NCBI GenBank assembly: GCA_964036195.1
Contig: OZ038456.1
Span: 3,782,001-3,846,000, forward strand
Direction: 5' to 3'
DNA length: 64,000 nucleotides
Source: Sphaerolaimus hirsutus
Taxonomy: Eukaryota; Nematoda; Chromadorea; Monhysterida; Sphaerolaimidae
The notes beneath the pieces were generated by a model. The model was not told the DNA's origin and searched no databases. It saw only the letters and a program-made list of their open reading frames with translations. The translations under genes were made by a program, and so were the position numbers. This document shows, one piece after another, positions 34,490 through 45,882 of this stretch (the stretch's first letter is position 1; the number at the start of each line of letters is the position of its first letter).

Positions 34490-35563
34490 TGGTAAAAACG
34501 CTCTTACAGGGGTTTATTTTTTCAGAGTGGAAATTTTGAGAGAAAAACGTGAAAAATGCAACAATAACCACCAATTTTATGTTTTTACATCCTTGTATCA
34601 GAGTTGTTCAAATACTGGTATTTTTGGAAAACGTTAATGTAAACGTAAATACCTTTTCCAAATTTAAAGTATAAATACTAAAACGTAAGGTATTTTAAAA
34701 ATACCAAGGAATACGTAAAAGAAAACGTAAACGTAAAAATTTCAAGAAGTACCCCATATGAGCAGAGCTTCTGAAAAGACCATTGTTGTGACATTTTCAA
34801 CAATGTATTCATGATTTCCATCCACATTTTTCACCTGCATTTCACAGCAAACAAAATATCTTTATTGAAATGTTTGTCTTTGTAAATGAATGTTGGTGCT
34901 GATGGCCTTGCAGTTTAGCAAGCTCTTGGATTAGAACACTTCTTCATCAAACATTACATTTCTGCTAAACATCAGCACAATATGAATGAAACAAAACAGT
35001 GAAAGGTTGTCTAATACACAATACACACACATAAATACACACATTCCATTTTCTGCTTGTATTTATAGGTATTAATTATTCATTCACCACACTGTTCACA
35101 TTCAACAATTGACACATTGATTACATTTAAAATTGCTTGATTACATTTTTAAAGAATATTTGCACTGTCAAAATGACAATTACACAACACAATTGGCATT
35201 ATGTCCAATTGGTATAACTATTTACACAAAATCTATATGTGACTGTATGTAGTAATAGAGCACATTTGGCAGACGCGTGGTTAGATTTTTACGTTTTCTC
35301 TGGTACCCGGGTAATTGTGCCAGGAAAATGTAACAAAACATAATGGTATTTTTGGAAAACGTAAACGTAAGTATAAATACCTGAATAACCGGGTATTTCA
35401 GGTAAACGTAAATACGTTTTTCCAACTCTGCCTTGTATAAAGATGTAGATGGTATGAATGATGTTCTAACGTAACACAGTAAGTGTTTTGAACGTCTGTT
35501 ATGCATTTCCCGGACGACAAATACCTAGTGCCCATTTTGAGGGGGGTATTTCGAGGAAATACG
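34490..35563. mobile_element. Family E copy interrupted by H3
   Basis: Right end gggtatttcgaggaaatacgg|ta at 35563. The left part (cttacaggggtttattttttc) is close to the E start. The halves join across the H3 duplication. The left terminus itself is eroded. Confidence 0.55.
34599..35430. mobile_element. hAT-like element, family H (H3), 832 bp
   Basis: Ends CAGAGTTGTTCAAATAC and TTTTTCCAACTCTG, perfect 8-bp duplication CCTTGTAT (34591-34598, 35431-35438). Subterminal arrays of aaacgtaaatac units at both ends; unique middle without coding. Confidence 0.92.
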
Positions 35564-35723
35564 GTAAATATCAGCTGTGCTGTGTCACATTATCAAATCT
35601 TAAAAATCTGTGGCAAGCAGATAAACGAGATTCCTAACAACAAAGATTCCTGACAACGAATTGCCTGGCAACCACAGTTGGGCAATCCATAATACCCATA
35701 GATTGCAGGCAAGGACATAAATG

Positions 35724-37087
35724 CAGAGTTGTTAAAGTACTGTGTTGAAACTTTTTTTCAGAGTAAACGTAAACATATATTATTTTTATTTTACTCACGG
35801 TTAAGTACAGAAAACGTAAAGTATTATTTTAACTTTTACACTGATAATATGAGTAAATCAGGTAGGTACATTTCTTCGGGCCATGCTGAACCCACATCTG
35901 AACCCATCACACATCTAGTCCCATCACACATCCGCCGAACTCCCCCGTAGATGGGGATGGGGTGGGGATTAGTGGCATGTTAAGACTCATTTTGTGTAAG
36001 AATCAAATATGGCCAAACCTCAGTATGTAATAAATTCTGAACCCCGTTTTTATCATGGATTTGGAATCTACATACATAAAAACTCAAAATTTTCTTCCAT
36101 ATATGTATATAGGAATGTTATCTTCCTTCAGAAAAAAATGATCAAAGTCAAAAACCACCATTTTTGGGGCTGCTTTTTGGAAATTCACAACTTTTGTGTG
36201 ACATACCCTATCAATATAAATACTATTTTGGATTTTTATAAAGATAGTTATAGAGATTTATTAGCACATACAAACAAATGCAAACATTTTTCTCACTGAA
36301 AATAGTGGCTGAAATTTTGCAAATGACACCAAATTTTCAGTTTTGCATTGTGACCTGTACAATTTTTACAAAAACTGTGATCAATAGCATAGTTTATCAC
36401 AAAAAAAGTTAAAAAAGTATCTCTTCTTAAAAAAATAATTTGTACCAGTAGTCAAGTGTTCTGACAGTGACCTTTAGCTGGCCATTTCATTTTTTCATTC
36501 CATATTTGCACTGGAAAATTTGACGGTGTTTGATTCTTACAAAAAGTGAGTCTTAGCATGCCGCTAACTCCCAGCCCATCACACATCTAACCCCATCACA
36601 CATCTAAGCCCATCCCACATCTATGTGGGGTTTAGATGTGCGATGAGCGTAGATGTGTGATGGGTAGAATTAGATGTGCGGTCGGTCTAGATGTACGATG
36701 GGTTTAGATGTGGGATAGCACAGTTTCCATTTCTTCCAAGGAAAATGTAAAAGGGAGTATTTTTATAGAAACTGTAAAAGTGAGTATTTTTTCAATTTTT
36801 TTACTCTGGAAGACATTTAAGATACGTTTTTTATTCTCGATAAGTAATTCTTATGAATATGATATGATATCATTGAAAGTTTCTTTATTTTTGAGTTGAG
36901 GGCAATGCCTGTAATTGTAAATGCCACTCAAAATACGTTTTCTGTATTACGTACTTTTTAAAAGTATGCATAAATATCAATAAGTACCTACCGGTATTCT
37001 TTCCAGAGGAAACATAACATATTAACTCAGTACTCGAGTATACATATTTATTTGTTGAGTAAATGTAAACACGTTTGAACAACTGTG
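35724..37087. mobile_element. Family H element (H5) with nested insertion
   Basis: CAGAGTTGTTAAAGTAC at 35724 and GTTTGAACAACTGTG ending at 37087; flanks CATAAATG and CAGAAATC agree at 6 of 8. Arrays gtaaacgtaaac and gagtaaatgtaaac at the ends. Interrupted by the repeat at 35885-36720. Confidence 0.65.
35885..36720. repeat. Inverted-repeat element with CCCATCACACATCTA units
   Basis: gggattagtggcatgttaag (35965) is mirrored near 36575 (cttagcatgccgctaactcc); the arms extend about 45 bp. Outside them, cccatcacacatcta units (35905-35930, 36577-36625) and inverted agatgtgcgatggg units (36630-36715) form an array. The 0.55-kb middle is AT-rich with a 96-codon open frame lacking any domain. Confidence 0.6.
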
Positions 37088-37095
37088 CAGAAATC

Positions 37096-37498
37096 AGATA
37101 CCGTTTGAATAAGTAAGTGGCGCTTATCACATCGAATGGTAGCATTAAATGCATCAATGCAAACTTAAGGTTAGGAAGCATCGCATGCAACATACAAAAC
37201 AAAGGCGCAGGTGGGCAGGTGGTAAAGTACAAAGGAAAGCTTTATTCTTCACTTCTCAGTGTACTCTACTCTTTACTCTTTACTTTTTGCTTTACTCTTT
37301 AATTTCCCACCTGTGAAGCCAGCACAAAGTGTGGCAGTCCCAAAGTGTCAACCGTGCATCCAAATCTTATGTCTTTGTATCCAGCTTTTATATTTTTCGT
37401 ATCCAAATATATTTCAATTTTAATATTGTATAAACTATTTGTAGTGTATAACTTTTTTATGCTCTCCCATCCCAATACATTTCAAAAAATTCTATAAC
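37096..37498. other. No gene seen
   Basis: 37330-37400 holds tccaaatcttatg-type motifs shared with families A and K. (TACTCTTTACTT)n-like stretch at 37265-37295. Confidence 0.45.
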
Positions 37499-37888
37499 TA
37501 ACGATGACAAAAAAAAGATTCGAAAACGTTTTCGAATTTTCAATTTTTTGGAATTTTTGAGCATGAGGTGAAAAAATACATAAAAATCTGTTGTTGTTTT
37601 TAAAATTCGAAAATTTGGCAATTTGAAAATTCGAAAATACTGCGGAAAATAATAGGCCACGGATTGCATTCATAAGTTCAACGTGATAAATCAAACAACA
37701 CAATAGATTTACAGTGCATCTGAGCCGAAAAAAACGTAAAACAGGGTCAAAAACAGTCGAAAACGCCTCAAGACAACCGATACATGTACGGTTAAAAAAT
37801 AAAGAATATTTTACCGGGCATTTACATGACTTTAAACACTTTGCATGACATTTGTCATTTTCAACGGGCATTTTCCATGACTCCGGAT

Positions 37889-39509
37889 TAGTGATGGAAA
37901 AGCGCCATGGCGCTGGCGCCTGGCGCTAGCGCCAAAGCAAAAAGCGCCATGGCGCTTTTGGCGCTTGGCGCTAAAATGCTCTGGCGCCATTGGCGCTTGG
38001 CGCCGCGATCTGAGAAAGCGCCATGGCGCTTTTGGCGCTTGGCGCTATTTTCTGGTGGCGCTATTGGCGCCTGACGCCAGCAATTTAAACAGCGCCAAAA
38101 AAGCGCCAACCATAGCGATAGAATTTTTAAAATACAGGTACATAAATACATTGATATTTGAAAACTTGTTGATGATGATAATTTACTAAACATTGATTTT
38201 GAAAAACATCTCTGAATTTTGTACTGTATTGTTGATGTGTCTTGTAATTGTCATTTTCCTGTAAGTTTGTATATTTAAGTTTTATTATAAATTTACCACT
38301 ATGTGAAATCGTAAATCAGAGCTATGAAAAACATAGTAAATTCTAAAAACACACTAAAAGCCCTATAATAACTCCCCATGTTAGCTAAGTAGGGAACAAA
38401 AAACTCCCTTTGAACACCTTCCCATCTGACAAAAAACTCCATGGTGATTCATATGATAAATATGCTGCAATAAGAAATACCGTATTTCCTCGAAATACCC
38501 CCCCCCCCCTCGAAATACCCCCCCTCAAAATGGACACTATGAACTTATAAACCCCCCCTCGAAATAACCCCCCCCCAAAGTTAGTGTATAGAGAACGTAA
38601 ATGACAAAGGCTGCGGTTTGTCATCCCGACAATGCAGAACACACGTTAAAAACGATGACTCTGTTATGTGAGAACAGTGTTTGTACGTCTACACACTTAT
38701 AAATGTCTTTAGAGTCTTATAAATGGCGATTTTTGTTGCATTTTTCGACGTCTGCGTACGTTTCAGACGACATTTTAGTACTGGGATTTCAAAAAATTTC
38801 TGGCGAAATAATAAACCCCCCCCCTCGAAATACCCCCCCCCCTCGTTTAACCCCCCCTCAAAATTCTCACTCTGAAACAATAAACCCCCCGGGGGTATTT
38901 CGAGGAAATACGGTATGCCACATTGTAATGGTTAATTGAACGTTTCCTACAAATGGCATGTAATTGCATATATACATTAGTTAACTAATGAAAGTTTACA
39001 CATTTTGTGAAGTCATAAATCATCTTTGGGTGCATTTGAGTTTACTGGCTTGAGTTATCATTACTCTCAATCAAATAGTTTTTGAACATATGATTCCAGT
39101 ACAGGTTAAAGTTTATTTATGAGTTTACAAATTTTTAGTTAGTAAACCCTATTTTAGTTTACTGGAAGTAAACTAGTGTGTGTGCAACGCCCTCGTAGTA
39201 AGTTCAATCAACAGAACCCCGAAACATCGGCGGTACGATTACATATTTATGATATTTACGTCAGATCTACATATCTATACTTATTATTCTGCAAACAAAT
39301 TTGGCTTGGCGCCATTGTTGTCTGGCGCCATTGGCGCTTGGCGCCGAAGTCCAGAAAAGCGCCATGGCGCTTTTGGCGCTTGGCGCCATCTTGCTCTGGC
39401 GCCATTGGCGCTTGGCGCTGGGGGTCGGAAAAGCGCCATGGCGCTTTTGGCGCTTGGCGCCAAAACCTTGGCGCTTGGCGCCAAAACCTTGGCGCTTTTT
39501 CCATCACTA
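37889..39509. mobile_element. hAT-like element, family F (GGCGCC), 1.6 kb
   Basis: TAGTGATGGAAAAGCGCC and GCGCTTTTTCCATCACTA, perfect duplication CTCCGGAT (37881-37888, 39510-39517). GGCGC arrays at 37900-38110 and 39303-39500. The middle includes family E copy E8 and a segment ending gtaaactagtgtgtgtgc (about 39168-39186), resembling a P terminus. No transposase. Confidence 0.92.
38480..38913. mobile_element. TA-flanked MITE, family E (E8), 434 bp
   Basis: ta|ccgtatttcctcgaaatac and gtatttcgaggaaatacgg|ta, perfect TIRs of about 19 bp. C-runs inside both ends; middle with gacgtctgcgtacg. Confidence 0.88.
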
Positions 39510-39614
39510 CTCCGGATACTTTACATGACATTTGAGAGTTTACAGGGTATTTTACAGTACTGGGTCTGAGTGGCCTTGGGAACTGCACAGTTTTATGAGT
39601 GAAAAAGGTGTGAC

Positions 39615-39738
39615 TAGTGATGGAAAAGTACCATGGTGATGGCGTCTGGCGCTAGTGCCAAAGCAAAAAGCGCCACGGCAAAAAGCGCCACGGCAAAAAG
39701 CGCCACGGCCAAACTTCTTGGCGCTTTTTCCATCACTA
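39615..39738. mobile_element. Small family F element (F1), 124 bp
   Basis: TAGTGATGGAAAAGTACC to GCGCTTTTTCCATCACTA, body of gcaaaaagcgccac tandem units. Its right end was split by the next element. Confidence 0.75.
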
Positions 39739-39739
39739 G

Positions 39740-40860
39740 TAGTGATGGAAAAGCGCCAGGAAAAATGGCGCCAGGATCCAATGGCGCCATGGCGCCATCT
39801 GAAAAAATGGCGCCGGGCGCCAAAGGGCGCCATAAACAATGGCGCCAGGCGCCAAAATGGCGCCAACAATAAAATTCACTATTTCAGCCTGTAAATCATC
39901 ACAGAAGCATTAAGAGTAGAGCAACGTGCTGTACCATTTTTCTGATGGTGACTTAAGCCATAAAACTCACCTTATCGTGAATATTACCTACTGTATTTCG
40001 CTATAATACCCGCTCGAAATATCCCCGGGTGTTTTCAAGCTGGGGAAAAAATAAACCCCCCTCGAAATACCCCCGTCTGGAATTATGTACATCATGTATG
40101 CAATGTACATCATGTATTTATTGCTCGCAGTTTGCATAGCAGCATCACTTTAGTTTGTGTAGCGATGCACATTGTAAGGTCCAGATATACCCTATTTGGA
40201 CACATTGATTGCCGGTATTGGGTATATAAAAGCGTTGTCCTACTATGAATTTCATGAAAATTTCTGACGTTTCAAAATTTCAGTTTCTAAATTTCATAAT
40301 GAAACCCCTCTCGAATAAGCCCCTCTCGATAGCCCCCCTCATCCAAAATACCCCTAGGACTGAGCAAGCTGTGGAAATTATAAACACCCCCAAGGGTATT
40401 TCATGCAAATACAATGCATTGTAAACAGGAATCAATTATGTAATGGCTGTGAAAAATCTCATTTAAGATTCACACTTTTCCAATTGTCATATTTAAATAC
40501 CTATTTGCAGTTTATGTGATATAAAAGAATCAACATGAACCCAAACTTGCAATGCTGGCGAAAATTCCAAAGGTGTAAGCATGAAATATCACCTAAATGA
40601 CATCATTCAGCAGAAAAAGCATTTTAATGTGGCCAAATATAATCACGCGGCATCTTGGCGCCATTTCTAGTGCCATCCAAAATAATCGCGCCGGGCGCCA
40701 AATTGGCGCCAGCGAAAATAGCGCCAAGCGCCAAGGGCGCCATGGCGCCATTCGAAATAATGGCGCCACGGAAAAGGGCGCCAAGCGCCAATGGCGCCAT
40801 GGCGCTGGCGCCCTTTGGCGCCCTAAGGGGCGCCAGCGCCATGGCGCCATTCCATCACTA
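39740..40860. mobile_element. hAT-like element, family F (F2), inserted in the end of F1
   Basis: TAGTGATGGAAAAGCGCC at 39740 and GCCATTCCATCACTA ending 40860; perfect duplication ATCACTAG (39732-39739, 40861-40868), the target being the F1 terminus. GGCGCC arrays flank a middle shared with 5220-5650, within which a decayed family E copy (39985-40410) sits. Confidence 0.88.
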
Positions 40861-40868
40861 ATCACTAG

Positions 40869-41323
40869 TCGTGATTCGTGTGCATTGCAAAAAGTTTGTG
40901 CGGTCGATTTGTCTGTGTTGGCGCTGATTTCGAAAATGTCTGCTTTATCGCTCTCCTTTTTTGGTTAGGTGAGTGGATGCAACCAAAATATCATAAACTG
41001 GTTGACATAAGTGCTTTGATTGCTTGAAATGCTAGATAAATGGGAATATAAGGTTTAAAAAGTTATCTGAACATGAAAAATGCTTAAATACTGCATTAAA
41101 GGCTTACAATTCAATTTTTTCCAAAAAAATTGGAAAAAAACGAAAAAATTTCGAAAACTACTCCAAAAGATTCAAAAATTTGAAAACTAAATTTGAAATT
41201 AGTGGTTAGAAATTAGAAAACTATTTAGTGGAAAATATCGAAAATTTGAAAAGTCATTTTAGAAAAAAACAGCCAAAAATTTTAATACTTTCTTACGGAG
41301 AGTTTGTCATTGTTATCTACCTA
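40869..41323. other. No gene called; N-like array
   Basis: 41100-41280 has aatttcgaaaact and aaaatttgaaaac units related to family N. At 40960 gtgagtgg follows a hydrophobic open stretch (FIALLFW), but no acceptor supports an exon. Confidence 0.4.
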
Positions 41324-41331
41324 TAAATGAC

Positions 41332-42367
41332 TAACGATGGCAAACCCTCCAAAAAAAAGTATTTAAATTTTTAAGTGTTTTTTTCCAAAATGAATTTTCG
41401 AATTTTTGAATTTTTCCTGACATTAATTTTCAAATTTCGAATTTAATTTTCGAATTTTGGAATTTTCGAATCTTTTTTGGCAATTTTTGAATTTTTTGGG
41501 CTATTTTTCGAATTTTTTCAAATAATTTTCGATTTTTTTTGGAAAAATATTGAATCTGAAGCTTTAAACGCAGAATTGGGACTGTTTTGGAAGTGGGTGA
41601 CACACTGAGTGTACTCAGTGCATACAGTGCTGACTTCACAAGATACGGGTACTTCTCAAACCAATACTCGAAACCACTCTTATACTCCAGCGACATTACA
41701 CCTTACAATGAAATCTACCATACCCCATCTGAATAAAAGGACAAACATTACATTTTTTTAATTATTTTTATCAAATTGCTTTGATAAATATGCTGAATTT
41801 TTTTTTTGGTTCTGTTATTCAGATGGGATATGGTAGATTTTCAATGTAAGGTGTTATGTGGCTGGAGTATCTCTTTGATCACATCCCTTTTACTTATAAA
41901 TATGTGCAGTTCCTTTGGGCAGTCCCAGACACCTGTAAAATGCTCTGTGAAATGTCAAATGTTATGCAAAATGTCTAAAGTCATGGAAATGCTGTGGAAA
42001 ATGGCAAATATGTTAGCCATTTTCAAGGGCATTTTCATAACTTTTGACACTTGCAAGACATTTCACATTATACATTTCAACGTTTTTGGACGTTTTTTTG
42101 TTTTGTTTCGCTTTTTCATACGCACCGCGTATCATTTGTCGTTTTATTTTGCACGTTGAACCTATGAGTGCGTTTTTTTGCATTGAATTCCCTAAAAAAT
42201 TCGAAAAGTATTTTCGAATTTTCGAATTTTTGAATTTTCGAATTTTTTGAAAAATAAATCGATTTTTAAGTGTTTTTTTAGGGGTGAAATAAAAATTCGA
42301 AAATTCCGAAAAAATTCGAAAATTCGAAAATGTTTCCGAATTTTCGAATATTTTTTTGCCATTGTTA
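41332..42367. mobile_element. hAT-like element, family N (N3), 1.0 kb
   Basis: TAACGATGGCAAA and TTTTGCCATTGTTA, flanks TAAATGAC and TGAATGAC (7 of 8). TTCGAATTTT arrays at 41395-41530 and 42195-42350. The middle (41915-42080) is a family K segment. Confidence 0.82.
41920..42080. mobile_element. Family K segment inside N3
   Basis: gggcagtcccagacacctg, then aaaatgctctgtgaaatgtc and inverted partners (ggcattttcataactttt, cttgcaagacatttcac). Matches the K copy in the sushi exon at 52938. Confidence 0.6.
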
Positions 42368-42375
42368 TGAATGAC

Positions 42376-43274
42376 ACCAAGATATTACCAACACAGATGC
42401 AGCCAAATTTTAAAATAATACAGAAAAAGCAAAAAATCATGATATGGTTGCCTATAATCTGCCTTCTTGATTGTACACTCTCCACCTGTTTGCAGCATGG
42501 ATATGGTATCATACATGGTAAATAAATTTAGGATTCAACCTTAAAATACGTATTTAAGTAAATACATATAGGTATTTACCGTATTTCTACCATGTAAACC
42601 CCCCGTGTGTTATACGAAATTCAGGCCATTTTCAGCTACCTTTTTTAAACTTGTAAAACGACCAGGTGTTAGGTCAATGGGGGTTTCTAAATATACGTTT
42701 GCTATGAACTGAAGATGCCTACATATTTAGGTAGCTTTTTTTTGGTTCCCAGCATGCAGCTACCCGATTCAAAATGCAAATGCAATAAAACACATGATCT
42801 AGTGATTTTAAAGGTAAAAATCTATAAAAAGTATGAAAATTAGCAACTAGGGTAAAATTGCTCAAAGCGCTCCAGATAGCCAGATAGCTAGGCAATTTGC
42901 GGGAGGGGGCTGTTCAGGGGAAAGTAACCAAAAAAATTTGCCTCTGGCATAGATTGATAGCTGGGCAGTTTTGGGTGGGGTTACCCGCCCCCCCCCTTTC
43001 TTACCCCTGCGGGTATAATGCGTCTGTGATGGGACTACATGCGTAATGGGTTTACATTTGTAATAGGCCTGACCCTGACCAAAATGTGCATGCCACACAA
43101 ATACACAATTACAGAGAGTGGCGCCAGGCAAAGCATTCAAACAGTTCAAATCGAGCAGATTTTTTTTGCAAGCTAGCATGGGTGTTATAAAGATGTGTTG
43201 TGCACTACTGCACAGGGGAGGGGGTAGTTCATACGGAGAAACACGCTACAATCTTCATAGCTCAATATTTTCAG
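42376..43274. repeat. Family L fragments and unrecognised sequence
   Basis: 42840-43010 has tccagatagccagatagc, ggcatagattgatagctgg, G- and C-runs of family L. 43015-43080 has short ctacatgcgtaatggg-type units. No genes. Confidence 0.5.
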
Positions 43275-43664
43275 TTTGACCCAAAAACTTATCCACAGAT
43301 TTGGTTGGGAACCTGGAGAAAGAATGCCCAACACTGGCCAGCGCCACATACTTTTCAGTGGACACGTGTTTCTTCAGACATGCCACCAAAGTGACCAATG
43401 CTGATGCCTGGGCCGCCTGCGAGCAGAAGGGTGAACTCACTGCTTCCATGTGACACACATTCTTCACAAATGTTCCTAAAAATGTTCATGTTCCTACAAC
43501 TGGCTACAGATGCGCGGCTGGCACACATTCACACAGTTTCTCAACTGAAAGGGCTGTCGGATTCGAGCACTATTTTCCCAGCGGAACTGGTTTGGCTGGG
43601 AGCCAAGTTACTCAGTGTGGGCGGAGTACTAACTCCACATTGGGTTGCCGCAGGCAGCAGTCAA
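43275..43664 (+). CDS. C-type lectin-like exon with two compensating frame breaks
   Basis: Good acceptor caatattttcag and donor caa|gtaggt bound 390 nt, phase 0 to 0. It starts FDPKTYPQIWLGTW and FQWTRVSSDMP, the WLG and F-W core of a C-type lectin domain. A TGA stops that frame at 43392. The +2 frame continues lectin-like with NADAWAACEQKGELTASM to a stop at 43451. Then the first frame resumes with DTHSSQMFLKMF and AELVWLGAKLL. The two 1-nt shifts cancel, so total length stays divisible by three. This is either an assembly error pair or a mildly damaged gene. C-type lectin folds bind sugars or proteins outside the cell; calcium-binding EPN/QPD motifs are not evident. Confidence 0.6.
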
Positions 43665-44141
43665 GTAGGTTCTCATGTTTTGATACTGTTGGTGCACAAT
43701 GAATTGCAAGCTGCCATAAGCCCGCAATGAAACGTGCAAAACTTTCACTGTTTAACTGTGCCTGTTGGCATGGAAACCCCTTCATGTTGACAAGGGATCA
43801 GGGTTTTTTAAGGTTTCGACCCTCGCGGGGGCTGGATGTATAGCAAATCTCTCCTCCTGAGGGATATTTAGCTGAAAATTATTCAGGGGGCTCGCTGGAG
43901 AAAAAATAGATGATATATGGCAAAATTGACTAAATGGAGCAACGTTTGGGAATTTTGAGTGAAAATTGTGGAAAAAATCGTTCCATGTTTGCCTTATGTA
44001 GATACCTAGACAGTTGAGAAATTGGGAGGGGGCTCAGGGGATAGCAGCCTCGGGATGGAGCGATAGCTGAGCAGCCCCCCCCCCTTGAGACCCCCGCAAC
44101 GGGTCTACATGCCAAGCGAGCCTACGTCAACTCATGATGTA
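43665..44141. repeat. Intron with family L fragment
   Basis: 43798-44100: cagggttttttaaggtttcg, ctcctgagggatatttagctg, then C-run and ttgagacccccg, a diverged L copy. Confidence 0.5.
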
Positions 44142-45036
44142 CATGGTCCGGCTGAAAAGTGCCCGGACAGTGCTCGCCATTCGAGCTAGGGGTAAGCTAC
44201 GGTTATAAAATTATGACAGGTTAAGATATCAGGTGTTTTGAGTTACCACTCAAAAATTCACCTCTCTAGCTCCACCCACTGCGGAACTGTGGGGGTTACA
44301 ATTTCGGTCATTTTGTACTGAAGTACACATGGTGCTCTATCTCAACGCTGCTTTAAGTTGTGATCATGAAACTTTGGCTAGTGTAAGCCACCAGTGTTGG
44401 TAATCTGCTGATATTCAACACTTTTATCAACATCATTGCTTTTAAGGTAAAATTGCAGATCAGGGTGATGTGCAAGAAACGTGGGAACTGTGATGGATGT
44501 TTTTGGTGATCATCTGAGATCATGTTGTAATGCAGTGATTTTGATGTTGTTTTGAAATGTGCAGTAAGTGAGTTATGTGGTTAAAATTTCCTAATGTTTC
44601 ATTACTAATCTGTAGTGGACACATTACCTGTGTTCAACAGCAGTGTGCATGCAAAATGCATCCTGTATTAACCACTTTTTGAGAAGGAGAGGCAGAATGA
44701 TGAGAGTAGTGACAGTAATGACAATATGAACTAGGCTTATGATATCATAGCTAATGTTGGTTAGTGCTGGCACATTGCCAACACTGATGGCTTACACTAG
44801 CCAAAGTTTCATGATCACAACTTAAAGCAGCATTGGGCTAGAGCACCATTTGTACAACAGTACAAAATGACCGAAATTGTAACCGCCACAGTTCCACAGT
44901 GGATGGAGCTAGAGGGTTGAAATTTTGGGTCAAAACTCAAAACACCTGATATTTAAACCCGCCAAAATTTTATGACCGTAGCTTACCCCTAGCGCGAATG
45001 GCGAGCACTGCCCGGGGACTTTTCAGCCCGACCATG
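44142..45036. mobile_element. Family B element, uninterrupted copy, 895 bp
   Basis: CATGGTCCGGCTGAAAAG at the left and CTTTTCAGCCCGACCATG at the right; the inverted arms reach about 260 bp, to cagtgttgg / ccaacactg. Left flank TA, right flank TT, so the TA duplication is imperfect here. It supplies the reference empty sites for A3 and P3. It ends 16 bp before the next exon. Confidence 0.82.
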
Positions 45037-45052
45037 TTCCATGTACTTGCAG

Positions 45053-45191
45053 GACGGAATTGATGCAAGCAATGGCATACTCATGGCCACAGATTATACT
45101 GACCACTCACTGGCACTGGCACTCAACACAAGCTCATTTGCAATGGTTCAGGTATCACAAACTGATCTTTTTCACCCACTGTGTGAAAAAC
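45053..45191 (+). CDS. C-type lectin-like exon (C-terminal part of domain)
   Basis: Acceptor gtacttgcag and strong donor c|gtgagc enclose 139 nt entering in phase 0, as the previous exon leaves, and leaving in phase 1. It reads GIDASNGILMATDY, then SSFAMVQVSQTDLFHPLCEK; the final LCEK is the usual closing Cys-Glu of a C-type lectin domain. An earlier donor after MVQ (cag|gtatca) would break phase with the next exon, so I prefer the later one. The lectin domain is thus split over two exons by a 1.4-kb intron containing element B. Confidence 0.7.
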
Positions 45192-45263
45192 GTGAGCAAC
45201 TTTTACAACCATTGAAATAATTATCTTAAATATTTATTTACTCACATTTCACATTGTATCCAG

Positions 45264-45521
45264 ATGTTGCTAAAATGACGAGGTTCATTGGCATTTACCA
45301 AGACACAGCCATTGTCCCGGGGATATCAACCCTCATGACAATATGGAGCATAGTGCAGCAGTGTGTCTTCAAATGTTTCAAAATGGATAGTTGCTTCTTT
45401 GTGTCCCACAATTCTGACAATAATGCATGCAAACTGTATGCGAGATTTGCATTACACCTGAAACCCAGTCTGTCCGTGGAGGCCAAAACGACAGTGTACT
45501 CCATGTACGGTTATGACACTG
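45264..45521 (+). CDS. PAN/apple-like domain exon
   Basis: 258 nt, phase 1 to 1, acceptor attgtatccag and donor g|gtgagc; the intron before it is 72 bp. It encodes QQCVFKCFKMDSCFFVSHN and then NACKLYARF. Spacing of Cys and the SCFFVSH core resemble PAN/apple domains (C-x3-C-x4-C-x(n)-C-x-L). Such domains mediate protein or carbohydrate binding in secreted proteins. The Cys count is minimal, so the family call is moderate; coding status is strong. Confidence 0.65.
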
Positions 45522-45882
45522 GTGAGCAATATTGAATCTACCAGTGATGTGGGGGCGCCATGTATGGCGGCTCATGTGCACCTACTTGCACTGGTGTCAT
45601 GAATTTACACATGAGTGGTTCTACGGTGGAAGTCACATTCCCTATCAATCCCATAACAGTGCTGCACCGGTGTTTACTGCACCTCTGCCCTCAGTGATCA
45701 GTGTTCCTTTCAATGTCTTTCAAATTATGGAAACTTTTTGGGACATGAACATAAAAGAACTGTATGCGTGTACACTTGGGCACACGGTTACAGTCCTGGC
45801 AAGCACAGCAATTGGACAGACAGGTGTTAGGCTTTTCAGCACACTGTTAGATATTATTGAAACTGGGCTAAATGCATTTTAA
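45522..45882 (+). other. Possible coding region, unrecognised
   Basis: A 116-codon open frame (45532-45882) and an overlapping frame with CAPTCTGVMNLHMSG both look less repetitive than intronic DNA here. A donor-like acagacag|gtgtta is at 45819. No acceptor gives a convincing phase-1 exon, so I do not call one. Confidence 0.25.

Larger units (their letters stand above)
32380..34560. repeat. Family T repeat interrupted by element D2
   Basis: agagcactacaaccgcta at 32395 through gcacagcaggg, then ctgctgcgcagtgcc and ccccgtagactac after 34316, align with the uninterrupted copy at 46955-47300. T itself has no defined ends or coding capacity. Confidence 0.6.
37499..39570. mobile_element. Family N left end with K sequence, interrupted by F
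   Basis: taacgatgacaaa at 37499 followed by TTCGAAAATT arrays to 37640 is a family N left end. Family K sequence (tgcatgacatttgtca, ttttccatga) runs up to the F insertion and resumes after it (actttacatgacatttgag, cagtactgggtctgag). No N right end is present, so the outer element is truncated. Confidence 0.65.

Noticed and set aside
39176..39894. Open frames rich in AlaProTrpArg across GGCGCC arrays
   Set aside because: Open in several frames on both strands because the array lacks stop codons; no domain, and the same occurs in every F copy.
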